NCBI GenBank assembly: GCA_007026445.1
Contig: VDMD01000010.1
Coordinates: 620,001-684,000 of the forward strand
Reading direction: 5' to 3'
Length of the DNA: 64,000 bases
Source: Schizophyllum amplum
Taxonomy: Eukaryota; Basidiomycota; Agaricomycetes; Agaricales; Schizophyllaceae
Shown: in pieces, positions 25,318 through 35,729 of the stretch
Layout of the letters: each line of letters opens with the position of its first letter
Position numbering within the stretch: the stretch's first letter is position 1
Notes under the pieces: generated by a model
Database searches by the model: none
What the model saw: only the letters and a program-made list of their open reading frames with translations
What the model was told of the DNA's origin: nothing
Translations under genes and position numbers: made by a program

Positions 25318-26769
25318 CTACGGCCCATCCGGCGCCGCCCCCGCCCCCTTCAGTTTCTCCCTGACCAATTCCCCGAACTCGTCGCGCAAGATCGCCTCCC
25401 GCCGCTCGCGCTCCTCCTTCTGCAGCTTCAAGATCCCGCGCTTCTCCTCCGCGCTGATCACCTGGTTCTCCTTCCTCATCCGCACAGCGTTCATGCGACG
25501 GTGCCGGCTCCCACTCATCACGTACCCGACGTCCTCGTACTGGGCGATCTCGTCGCTCGTGAGTCCGATCTCACCGCGGCGCGGGATGCGCGCGTTCACG
25601 CCGTCTTCGTCCTGCAAGAAAGCCGCCATAGCAGCGCCCTCGCCGCGCAGGAGCTGACTGCCGTATGCGCGCTCGCCGCCGTGGCGCCGGCCTGTGCTGG
25701 CTGAGGGCGCGGGGAGTGGGCCAAACTCGTCTTCCTCGTCTTCTTCATCCTCGTTCATAGGAGCGGGAGGCTGGAAGGAACTGGGTAGCGTGGCGGGCAT
25801 GGAGGAATCGTCGACCTGCTTCTCCACCCAATCGACCTCTTGCTTGGCGCTCGCGCTACGTGTCCGGCTTGCGCGTTTGTGCGAGTGACGATGGCCGTCG
25901 TCGCTGTCAGGCGAGCGTGTGCGGTGACTGTCCCGTTTCCGACGCCGGCGTTCCTCTTCTTCGTCGCTGTCGTATTTGCTCTTGCTCTTATGCCGCATGT
26001 CCACCGACTGCGAGCGTTCGCGGCGGCTCCTAACGCGTCGGTGTCGCCGGTCATCCTCTGACTCGCTTTCCGTTGATGTGCTCTTGGCGCGCCGGTGTTT
26101 CTTGTGCTTCCGGTGACGCCGCTCATCCTCGCTGTCGTCGTCAGCATCGCGTTTGCGGCGATGCTTGCGGTGTTTGCTCTTTCGGCTCGGTGAGCGCTCG
26201 GGGACGTACGCAGCTTTGGGCGACGAGGGCCATGGGTTGGCGTGGGCTTCCTCGCGCTGCAGGCGGCGGCTCTCCATCCAGTCAGAGCCGCCTGCCGGCT
26301 GGCCGTAGCGCCCTGGGCCATAGCCACGGGGAGGGGGAGGAGGCATGGTGCGGTCGGCGTCCTTTGGGGGTGGACGATTGTAGTCGTCATAGGCCGGACT
26401 GGTGCGGCGGCGGCCGCGATCGGGACTTGGGCGGCGTTGATGAGGAGGAGTCTGACGATCGACAGAGCGCGAGCGGCGGCGGGGTGACCGGTCTTTGGAA
26501 CCTCCCCGGCGCCGTCTGTCATCCTTCCGTTCTGGGCTGTCGCGTCTCCGTTCCCTGCTATCCCTACGCCCGTTTCTCGGTCCATAGCCGGTATCGCTGC
26601 CTCGCGTGTCTTTTGGGGGTCGTCCAGGACCGGGCACACTGATAGAGAATCCAGTGTCTTCATTGGCATTGCCGTTAGGTCCAGGCTGAGCACCCTCGCT
26701 TCGTTTGACTTGCCCAGCGCTCGCACCGCCTTGCAACAGGGCAAGACGAGATGGGTGTATGGAGGCCAT
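25318..26769 (-). CDS. NKAP: NKAP-family nuclear RS-rich protein (splicing-associated)
   Basis: Single-exon gene, 483 aa. The N-terminal 330 residues are an RS/RD/KH-rich low-complexity domain (repeated RRR, HRKH and SESE blocks), as in splicing factors. The C-terminal about 110 residues match the conserved NKAP (SynMuv product) domain: [54 protein letters not shown] and [18 protein letters not shown]. In animals NKAP binds RNA and associates with spliceosomal B/C complexes; nuclear localisation here is inferred. The gene is divergent from the DUF6699 gene to its right. An overlapping 406-codon minus-strand frame is a shadow caused by the arginine-rich composition. Confidence 0.9.
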   Translation of the reverse strand: MASIHPSRLALLQGGASAGQVKRSEGAQPGPNGNANEDTGFSISVPGPGRPPKDTRGSDTGYGPRNGRRDSRERRRDSPERKDDRRRRGGSKDRSPRRRSRSVDRQTPPHQRRPSPDRGRRRTSPAYDDYNRPPPKDADRTMPPPPPRGYGPGRYGQPAGGSDWMESRRLQREEAHANPWPSSPKAAYVPERSPSRKSKHRKHRRKRDADDDSEDERRHRKHKKHRRAKSTSTESESEDDRRHRRVRSRRERSQSVDMRHKSKSKYDSDEEEERRRRKRDSHRTRSPDSDDGHRHSHKRASRTRSASAKQEVDWVEKQVDDSSMPATLPSSFQPPAPMNEDEEDEEDEFGPLPAPSASTGRRHGGERAYGSQLLRGEGAAMAAFLQDEDGVNARIPRRGEIGLTSDEIAQYEDVGYVMSGSRHRRMNAVRMRKENQVISAEEKRGILKLQKEERERREAILRDEFGELVREKLKGAGAAPDGP

Positions 26770-27427
26770 TTGAGCGCAAGTATGGCAGGAGTGGCTTGGA
26801 TAGGAACGAGGATACTGATGTTCAGTTGTCGGTCCACGTCAACGTCGGACTCGGAGGGCAGGTTGCAGGCTTGCCTGGCACGCTGCTTGTGATCGGGCAC
26901 GCGGACGTCAAAGCGCGGCCGTTGCCGTCTGCTGCTCATCCACGCCTCTCGCTCCGAACTCTCAACGTTCAACAAAGCAAACGAGTAGAATCAGCTTGGA
27001 TTCGTCAATTTACTCGACTGAAATGCTCTCACTTTCAGCAGAGATCTTTTGGGTGCTGTCCGAGTCCTCAGGCTCCTCGCATTCCTCGGCGATGCGGTAC
27101 CCCGCCTCGGAACACTCAATGGATACTTCCCTTAGGCCTACTGCCTCAACCAAACTTCATGTATATGGACTCGTCATAAAATGCTCTTCCAAAGACTCTC
27201 ATGGGCTGATTTGTCGAACAAATCTCACCGTGAGTCCATGACCCATCCTGCAGGATCCCCCATGCGGCCGACCTTCTGGCTCATGGTGATGGCATTCAAT
27301 GGAGGCGCCCACAAGCGCGGAGATTCGACCGCTGCGAAGACACCTCCTCGCTGTAGATAACCCTCGGTTCTCCGTCCTCGATACGCGTCGCTGCGCTGCC
27401 ATCTTTACCACCAACGCACCACCCGTC
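26770..27427. other. Divergent promoter region, NKAP / DUF6699
   Basis: About 650 bases between two divergently transcribed genes. No RNA gene or repeat recognised. An in-frame upstream ATG for the DUF6699 gene lies at 27299. Confidence 0.4.
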
Positions 27428-28288
27428 ATGCAACCGCACAGGCATGTACAGTTCGTCCTCGACCATAATACCTATCAGTCGCCTCCGAGCTCCTTCAGCT
27501 CCTCTTCAGGCAGCCCGCCCAGGTCTTTGACGTCCTCATCGTCTTCAACGACTTCATCTTCTTTGACGACCTCATCTTCGTCGTCGTCATCGTCAATATC
27601 GTCGGACGCAACTTCATCGACTATATCGTCGGACAAAAATTATCTGAATAACCGATCTCCTCAACCGAATGTGTTCCATCTCACCACGCCCTCGCCCATC
27701 ATCATCCAGCTCGCGGGCCCTGAGCCCCTCCTCCCCACATCGCCCGTTAATATCCTTTCCGTCGTGCATCCGCTACTCAGCACCCTCTCCGGACCCACAC
27801 TCTTCTATGACCTCCGCCTCCCGCCCTCTCTTGCTTCCAGCTTTCCTCTTGGCGCTCTCCCGCGCGCGTTTAGAGAGCCTGCCACGACCCCTGCCAGTGC
27901 CGCCATCTCCATTGTCTCGCCACACTTCCCCTGGGTCATACCCGTGCATCCCGCCAACGGCGCGTACGTTGTCGTGCACGACGTTCTGCGTGCAATATAT
28001 GACGGACTTCAGCAGTGCGCATCGCGCACAGAGTACCGGGCGTGGCTGCCGACGAGCAGGCTGAGGCGTCGCGCAACGCGGGCGTACGAGGCGCGCTGCC
28101 AAGAGAGTGAGACACGGCGGGGGAAGCTAGGGGGTCGGTGGGGGAACATAGAGCTGGATATACAAACAGCGATCCCGGAGCGGCAGCAGGGATTGAAAAG
28201 GGTGGACTTTCTGCCTGCGTTCAGGCTGTGGGGCATCGAGCCCGTCATGGAGGAGCCGTTCAATCTATGGTGGCTGCGTGTTTATTGA
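27428..28288 (+). CDS. DUF6699-domain protein (first of two)
   Basis: Protein of unknown function with a domain common in Agaricomycetes. I start at MQPHRHVQFVLDHNTYQ, giving 286 aa; an in-frame ATG 129 bases upstream would add 43 non-conserved residues. An N-terminal Ser-rich tract (about residues 20-65) is pure low complexity. The conserved part is PHFPWVIPVHPANGAYVVVH, then DVLRAIYDGLQQCAS, a basic helix, and RVDFLPAFRLWGIEPV followed by EEPFNLWWLRVY. The hydrophobic/aromatic pattern and Asp-Val-Leu-x-x-Ile helix are the family signature I rely on. A weaker relative lies at 34867-35729. No function should be inferred. Confidence 0.75.
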   Translation: MQPHRHVQFVLDHNTYQSPPSSFSSSSGSPPRSLTSSSSSTTSSSLTTSSSSSSSSISSDATSSTISSDKNYLNNRSPQPNVFHLTTPSPIIIQLAGPEPLLPTSPVNILSVVHPLLSTLSGPTLFYDLRLPPSLASSFPLGALPRAFREPATTPASAAISIVSPHFPWVIPVHPANGAYVVVHDVLRAIYDGLQQCASRTEYRAWLPTSRLRRRATRAYEARCQESETRRGKLGGRWGNIELDIQTAIPERQQGLKRVDFLPAFRLWGIEPVMEEPFNLWWLRVY

Positions 28289-28700
28289 AGGCATCACTCC
28301 GATCCATTGCTCTACACGGTAGACCACTCACGACAGTCATCTGTAGGGTCTTCTAGCTACCAAATCAACTTGAACTTGGCTTGTGACCCGGGACGTCACG
28401 ATGCTCGTGACGCATTTCCCACGCTACGCTAGCCAACAGCAAGTCGAACTTGAACGACGATGACTTATGAGCGCTAAGGCTGTCTGTTGCTGCTCCCCTT
28501 ATCAACTTTCTCGTCGGTTCTTAGTCTCCCTCTGGCCAACGCGGCGGATCCTGTGGCCTCAGAGCGTCGGCTTTGTCGGTGTAGAATTCGGAGATCGGCT
28601 TCGCATACATATCTCACCTCATGGGAATCCGCCGACCGGCAGCGCGCCTTATCATACCCCAGATGGCGACAGCTACGTACAGGCTTTCCTTCTGACCGCC
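28289..28700. other. Intergenic before carboxypeptidase S
   Basis: Likely promoter of the carboxypeptidase gene. Reading frames open here do not resemble known proteins; nothing else seen. Confidence 0.35.
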
Positions 28701-31238
28701 ATGGATGCGAAGGCAGATCCAGGCTTCCTGCCCACGCAAGCAACGTCGCTGGACAAGCCAGCGCAGAAGGCCGTGCACTGGAAGCGCGTTCTTGTATCAT
28801 TATGCGCGTCTTTGGCGATCTACGTCGTGGGGCGTGTATATGATGCTCTCGCGCCTGGCATGGCGATGTCTTGCGTGGCGGAAGAGCTGTGCCCTCAAGC
28901 GGATGTGGTGATACCCGCCTACCATGCTGATCTGTGGAACGACATGGCCAAAACCATTGACACCGACGAGTTCAGAAGCAGGGCCATCGAGTGGCTCTCT
29001 GGCGCTGTGCAGAATCCGTCAGTGCTCTAGTCATCTTAATGACGGTGTTGGCTGACAGAAGCAGGACGGAGGTTTACGACGACATGGATATAGTAGGGGT
29101 CGATCCGCGGTGGGACGAGTTTGGTCCTTTCCAGGACTGGCTACGGGAGGCCTACCCTCTTGTGTAAGGTTTGCTTCTATATGACGGTAAAGTGCTCACT
29201 TGGCCTCGACAGGCATGCCAATACGATCCTTACACGGGTGAACACCTGGGGCTTGTCTTATGAGTGGAAAGGATCCGACTCTTCCCTGAAGCCTATCCTG
29301 CTCATGGCCCACCAAGGTACGCACGCATAGCGATCTCTGAGGGGTGATCACCCATGTAAAACCCATGATAGATGTTGTGCCCGTTCCGGAGGGCTCACTT
29401 GCTGAGTGGACGTATCCTCCGTTCTCGGGCCACTATGATGGTGAGTGATGCGCTGGAATATTCAGGGTGGTGATCAACGTACAATCTGTTCCCAGGTAAA
29501 CGCATTTGGGGTCGCGGAAGCCATGACGATAAGAGCGGATTGATCAGTATTATGTGCGATAATTCGGTTAGTGGCATGAAGATTGCTGACCACCGATCTC
29601 ATAGGACCACGCTTGAGACGCTTATGGAGAAGGGTTTCAGGCCTGCTCGTGGGATCGTCCTGTCCTTTGGATTTGACGAAGAAGCCAGCGGACTTCATGT
29701 ATGTCGGCATCCAATCGTCTCTCAGTTGCTCTAACACAATACTTTCGTACAGGGCGCGAAGAAGCTAGGTCCGGCATTGCTGGAAAAGTACGGAAAGAAC
29801 AGCTTCGCTTTCCTTGTAGACGAAGGAGGTATACAGTCCTCGTGATCGTAATCTCTCGAAATCTAATGTCACTCGCAGGAGGCTTCTCAGAGCAGTACGG
29901 CACAATTGTAGCGACACCTGGTATGTAGCCAAGTCAAATGGGTGGCTCAATTTTGCTAATTACTTCAGGCATCGCGGAGAAGGGCCATCTTGATGTGAAC
30001 GTCGAGGTCCATTCGCCCGGCGGGCATTCAAGGTCAGTGAGAATCGTGATGTCAGTCTCTTGGTGTGCTCATGGTAGATCTCAGTGTTCCCCTGCACATA
30101 CGGTACGACTCTCATCGAGCATCGAAGCATGTGCTCATGATCCTACAGTCTATCGGTATCCTCGCCCGGCTCCTCGTCGAATACGAGAATAACCCCTTCC
30201 ACTTCGATCTGGTGAGTGCATCTGAAGGGCATCATCCGATTTCCTATACCTGACTGGCGCTTCAGGCTCGTACGGATCCCCTGTTCGGAATCTTCCAATG
30301 CCATGCTGCGCATGGCGAGGCACTTCCCGAAGCCCTTCGCAAGACGGTCAAGAAGGCGGCCAAATCCGACGGCGCGCTTAAAGAGCTGCAGGACGTTCTC
30401 TTCCAAGAGCGCGCTTTCCAGAGCGTCATCACGACGTCGCAGGCCTTGGACATGATCAGTGGCGGCGTCAAGTCAAACGCGCTACCGGAAGAGGCTTCTG
30501 CGATCTTCAACTATCGTATCTCGATTCAGAGGTAATTTTGACAGAGGCACGTATGTTTTGAACACTTCCTGATTGGTGATTCTGTGCAGCAACGTCGCAG
30601 AGACCAAGCAGCACGATATTGATATTGTTCAAAACTTGGTGCAGGAGTACAACCTGACCTTCCGCGCGTTCGGCGAGCTACTCACCGAAGAGGGCGTCCC
30701 ATCGAGCGGCACGCTTATCCTCGAGTCTGCCTTTGGGCATGACCTTGACCCCGCGCCCGTGACACCCTACTCCGGCTCTGGTATGTCGCGTATCTCTGAG
30801 CGAAGTATACAGTCCGAGTGACGCACGGAGACGCATACCCATATAAATTCCTCTCCGGCACCATCAAGGGGGTGTTCAATGCGCGCAGAGGTTTGGAAGG
30901 CAACGACAATATCATTGTCGCCCCCGGCATGTCTACCGGCAATACAGGTGCGCTAGAGCAGTTGATTTGCCGTGGAACGCGTCTCCTGAGGCACGACGCG
31001 CAGACACAAAGTACTTCTGGGATTTGACGCCACATATCTTCCGGTACAATCACCAGAATGGTATCGACCCGGACATGCCCAGTGGTGTGCACACGGTGAA
31101 TGAACGTGGGTGCTAGGTTGGTTGCGCTCAGTGACATACTGACAGAGCGTGTCAGACTACGAAGTTGACTCGTACCTGGAGGAGATATTGTTCTTCACGA
31201 CGCTCATTCTCAATGCAGACGAATCCCGGGCGCTTTGA
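28701..31238 (+). CDS. CPS1: Vacuolar Gly-X carboxypeptidase / carboxypeptidase S (M20A)
   Basis: Zinc aminoacylase/carboxypeptidase that releases C-terminal residues from small peptides in the vacuole. About ten exons with GT-AG introns of about 45-75 nt. Start is MDAKADPGFLPTQATSL, followed by an N-terminal signal anchor (VLVSLCASLAIYVVGRV, about residues 30-46), typical of yeast Cps1, which is membrane-delivered and then released. Metal/catalytic motifs are LLMAHQDVVPVPE, GSHDDKSGLISIM, LSFGFDEEASG, FLVDEGGGFSE, EVHSPGGHSS, and a C-terminal NIIVAPGMSTGNTDTKYFWD. Intron phases preserve each motif; for example the codon for Asp in HQD is split by an intron. The gene is convergent with the PPR gene, with 126 bases between stop codons. 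Length is near the family norm of 580-600 aa. Confidence 0.9.
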
Positions 31239-31364
31239 GGACGTAGCGAGTAATGATATGCGATTAAATGGTTGCCTACATTATGTGGTCTCATCAGCCC
31301 ATCCACTGCCCTGCATGCCGCGTTCCATTACCAGTTCCCTACCGTGCTGCCTGCCCGTGCGACA

Positions 31365-34147
31365 TCACATAGGTTGCGGTATCTGTGGCAACTGCGCTAG
31401 CCTATGCCTTGGCAGCCTCCCCGCGCCCTTCATCGTCTCGTTCCTCCGATTACGCAAAGCCCACTCGTATGCTTTGACCGTGTAGTTGAGGAACTTGATG
31501 TCCTTCGCCGCCCGCGCGCGGATCGAGGGCCCTAGTGAGCGCGTGAGGTTCACGAGACGGTGGTGCACGATTTCCACATCTTTGAACGTGAGCAGTGGCG
31601 GCACGGTGTCGTCCGGGATCTCCGTCCGAGACAGGGATCGGACGACAGGGCGATCCGTGGCGAGGAGCGCGGTCCTGGTAGAGCGGGTGGCGAGGGAAGG
31701 GTTGTGCGTTTGCACGGCTGATGCAGGGTACCGTTCGGTGAATAGGCGCAGCTGTGCGACGGCTTTGGCGATGTAGCCGGACCTGATGACACATGTCAGC
31801 TATAAATCAGCGAGAGGTGGATGGAACCTCACAATGCCATTGTGCGCACGTACGCGACATGCGCGCGTTCGATTAGGCGCGCTTTGATAGGCCGGTGATG
31901 ATCACCTTCTAGCACCGTCCAGTCTTCCCATATCTCCTGCGCGAACCGCAGCGCAAGTTCACGCTCCGGCCCCTTTCTGGCACTTGCGCAGCGCTCAAGC
32001 GCATCGACGAACGTCGACGCGTTTGGCGAGACACCAAGCCCGAACTCATCGTCCTTGTACAGCTGCCGGAAGAGGTCGAGCGCAGTTGGAAGCGTTGAGT
32101 GGCGATAGAAGACGGAAAGGTATGCGTTCAAGAGACGGCTGGTGAGCTCGACGTGCTCGAATTTGGTCGGTGGTGGGTCTGCAAAGCGATCGTGCTCGGG
32201 TGCCAGATTGCCAGTATCGCGGAGGATGCGCCCGAAGAGGTGTGCCGCCTCCCGTACCACTTCCGCCTGGGTTTGTGGCACACCAGCGTTGTCTTTCGCC
32301 TCTTGTGGCGCCATTTTGGCCTTTTGTACCGCCGTGGTGCCGTCGTCGGCACCCGTGGTCTGCACCAACAGCGCGTCTGCACGCTTGAACGGCGGCTCGT
32401 ACGCCGTATATGCGTGAAAGACGTGCATCATGACTTCATCATTGACCACGACATCCGACGCCGGGCGCCCATCGACGTCCAAACGCGGCCTAGCCATCTC
32501 CGCAAGCAGCCAGCGCATGCGCGCGAGGTCGCCGATACGCTTTGCGCCCTCAAGCAGGGCGCAGAAGAGCCGCGTGTCCGGTACGAAGGCAGACCGTCCG
32601 TACGCATCGCGGTGCGAGTCGAGCATCTCGCGCGCCAGGCGGAACGCCTCGCCGACAAATGACTGCGTGCCCGCGCGCGCGCATGCAAGGATGACCGCGG
32701 CGTACGCGCCCGCGGTGGGGCGTATGTTGTGGTCGACGGTCATCTCGTGCCAGAGGTCGAGCGCGCGCTCAGGCTCGGAGGCGCGAGAGGAGAGGAGGGG
32801 CGAGGCGCAGGCGCGGATCATGAGTGTGTAGAGGACAGCGTCGGGGTTTGGGTGTGCGACGTAGCGCATATGGCTGAAGAGGTCCCATGCGTGCGCGCGG
32901 GCGATGGAGGAGGGGCGGTCAAAGAGAGTGGTGATGACGCGCGTGTAGGTCTTCATCGGCGCGGGGAGGCCTTGGTTCTCGTAGGAGTGCAGGACACTGA
33001 TTGCGCTGGAGGGTATGGCATCGGGGGAAGTGGCGTGTATGTAGGCGCAGACGTGCAGATGCCGCTGTTGCTCGGAAGGCACAGTGGTGAGGTTGCTGAC
33101 GAGGTAGTGTTCCACGCTCGCGACGTCGCCTGCGTGAGCATACATGGCGAGCACATCGTCGGCAAGGCTTTCATCGAAGTCTACGCGCGCTCTCTGCCTG
33201 TCGTTAGTATATCATGGGACAGGATGTTCAAGCTGATGCTCACCCTGAGGGCCTTCAGCGCAGCTTCGGCAGCGTGCCCGTCATACGCGTTCATCTGTAT
33301 GCCAGTCAGAAACGACCAATGGAGTACGCAGCAGTACACTCACGCAAACACGGATCAGGCTTTCTGCTTCTCCCTTTGTCATGATACCCACAGGAAGGGC
33401 GTTGGCGTCTTGCGCAGGTATTAGCGACTCCAGTCCAGTCGCATATCTCTCTAAGCCAGCTATAATGCGCTGCTGGTCAGACAGAGGCTGCTCCGCCACG
33501 GTTTGTATGGACGGCTGCCCGCGCAGCCGACTCAGAAACTCGGACGGGGGCGGATTTGAGGCAGGTCCTAGGCGCTCGGCGACCGCTTTCACGATAGCCA
33601 TATCCTGATTATGCTCGATTCTGAGATGTGATGGGGCAGTCTGCGCGGGCTCGACTTCTGGTCCGAGAATGCTGCCATAGAGGGATAACAGGTCATCTTC
33701 CGTGTACTCGGGGTCTCCGTGAGATGCCTAAAGTGTAGTGCATCAGTTATCCGTGGATATAACTGGACGCAGAGACGCACCTCCACTTCTGCAGCCTCCT
33801 CGAGGACCTTGAGACTCGTATCCAGCTGTTTCGCATTCGACGTAGCGTCAGCGGGCAATCGAGACTCCGGTAGTCGCACGGCGAGCCCAGTGTCAAGACG
33901 GCGGGATCTCGTATGCCTACATAACAATGAATACGCCGCACGAGACTCAGTGCAGTCAGGAGGCTTACTGCTTTACAGCCGCGTCGTAGGAGAAGGCATT
34001 TGGGGTCTCCTTGACTGCGTAAGCAGCCTGGTGCATGCATCTATTCAACACCTGGCGGCGCCGAAGACAAGGGCCGCTTCTTGCTGTTGGTGATGCAAGT
34101 CTCGCCAGTAGAGAGTCTACGAGGTATGGAGGCAGGACCGTAGACAT
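31365..34147 (-). CDS. Pentatricopeptide-repeat protein, probably mitochondrial
   Basis: RNA-binding helical-repeat protein. Six exons: complement(join(31365..31782, 31833..33193, 33244..33294, 33344..33727, 33781..33916, 33969..34147)), 842 aa. The N-terminus (MSTVLPPYLVDSLLARLASP, then TARSGPCLRRRQVLNR) is basic and amphipathic, fitting mitochondrial import. PPR-like helical pairs include YTRVITTLFDRPSSIARAHA, PDAVLYTLMIRACASPLLSS, RPTAGAYAAVILACARAGTQ, PDTRLFCALLEGAKRIGDLA and NASTFVDALERCASARKGPE, each around 35 residues apart. A 51 nt exon (33244-33294) is supported because it keeps frame between the strong GTGAGT donor and the next acceptor. Specific RNA target cannot be told. Fungal PPR proteins of this shape act in mitochondrial RNA processing or translation. 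Confidence 0.8.
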
Positions 34148-34866
34148 GCTGGCAACACGCTGCCGTTTGATGAGCTAGACGGGGTGGGGACAAGAGGTCC
34201 GCAACAGACGCGCGCCCGAAAATTCGATCGAGGCTCATATCTAATCTTATCTGCACGTGACAGAGAAAGAACGAACTCGAACAAATCACCTCTGAGTCTG
34301 AGTCTCAGGCCAGTCTCAGCCTCTTCTGCCTCTCCTTCGACCGCCTCCACTGCGGACGCGCCAGCAATCCTTTCACGGAGCTTTTGAAGTATGGTAGTCG
34401 GACCCTCTCAGCTCAATGCAAGGCTCAAGTGATTTCTACAGCACCTACCTGCACCCATATACCGTCGAACTGCAATTTCGAGTCACGCATGGCTTCCCTT
34501 CAGAAAGGCTAAGAGCATGCTCAAAGATCCGACACTACATAGGTGTGATATTAGTCCAGAAATCTAACCACGAAACGATACATGAAAGAGGGATGGGATG
34601 GAAGACGAGCAGTACTTACTACTAAGTACCATAGTAGGCAAAGCGTAAGTAGGACAGAAGATGTTATAAGCATACGGGTTCGAGAGGGCTATGCATACAA
34701 CGACGAAAGTGGTCTGATCAATAGATACAGCGATGATAGAGAGGTGGTTGAACGCGCGTCATTATGGGGGGAGGCACTGAAGACTTAATGGAGCGGTAGT
34801 GTAAGTGGGGGTTAAGTTAGTCTGCAGGTAGTCCTTACGTCGAATCGGAGGTGAACAGGGCGGAGA
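34148..34866. other. Intergenic between PPR gene and second DUF6699 gene
   Basis: About 720 AT-richer bases containing the PPR promoter and DUF6699 3' flank. No exon or RNA gene recognised. Confidence 0.35.
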
Positions 34867-35729
34867 TCATGATGAGGGCGCCGCATGCGCCGGTAGCACC
34901 TGCAGCTTCCACTCCTGCGGAGCAGGCCGCCGAAGGAGACCGCCAAAGCGGGTCTTGCCCATGAGCAAGTCGATGCGCAGAACACCTTGGCTCTTGACGT
35001 GCTCGCGCACAGTCGGATCGCGGATGGCGTCGACGCGGGCAAAGAACGCCCGGTCGACCGCGATCTTAGCGTCGGCGGGGCGCGCGGCGCAGAAGCGCTC
35101 GTACTCCTCCCGCGGAAGGCGGGTAAGGAGGTGCTGGTGCAGCGTGCGGAGCACGTCGATGCATCGAATGTGGTGTTTGCCCTCGACGGGCAACACGCGT
35201 ACGACCGTGCCACAGGGCATCACGATGTCGATGTAGGTGGCACTTCGAGCTGGCTGAATTGCCGGAGCGTCGAGGTTTGAACTGGCCGCGTCTAACCTGA
35301 TTGTATCTGGTGAATGGGCGAGACTGTAACGCATGGGAGGCGCGCTGTCGCGCCATGCGAGGAGCTGATGAATCTTGGGGTCGGATACGTTTGAAGGACT
35401 CGTGGAGGGCGTCCGGTGATCGCTGGAGGAAGTGCGTGGCACGCCCTGTGTGGCCTCTGGAGGGGGTTGGGTGGTGAGGGTCGAGGGGGCGGGGGAGGGG
35501 AAGGGGAAGTACTACTGGTGGTTCGTTGTACAGCGGGGGGAACGAGCGGTGGCGGCGTGCTAGGAGGTGACGGCGAGGATGCCGTTGATGCCGTATGCAC
35601 AAGCGGTGGCGCGGGCAGCGGCGGTACTTGTTCCCTCACCGTCACCGCGGGCGACGGCGGGATCACCTCGCTATCATCTGAAAAGTGAACGCCAGCTCTG
35701 ACCATATCGGCAGATGGGGCGGGGGACAT
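34867..35729 (-). CDS. DUF6699-like domain protein (second of two)
   Basis: Unknown function. Two-exon model complement(join(34867..35445, 35532..35729)), 258 aa, with an 86 nt GT-AG intron. The intron is needed because the conserved frame has no ATG of its own. The N-terminus (SPAPSADMVRAGVHFSD, then Pro/Ser-rich) is disordered. The conserved core is DPKIHQLLAWRDSAPPMRYS, SATYIDIVMPCGTVVRVLP, GKHHIRCIDVLRTLHQHLLT, REEYERFCAAR and LRIDLLMGKTRFGGL. It shares the Asp-Val-Leu helix and ordering with the gene at 27428 but little direct identity. The minus-strand start is followed upstream by a gene-poor region. Confidence 0.65.

Noticed and set aside
25755..26975. 406-codon minus-strand ORF overlapping NKAP in another frame
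   Set aside because: Arises from the arginine-rich RS repeat composition; the NKAP frame carries the conserved C-terminal domain.
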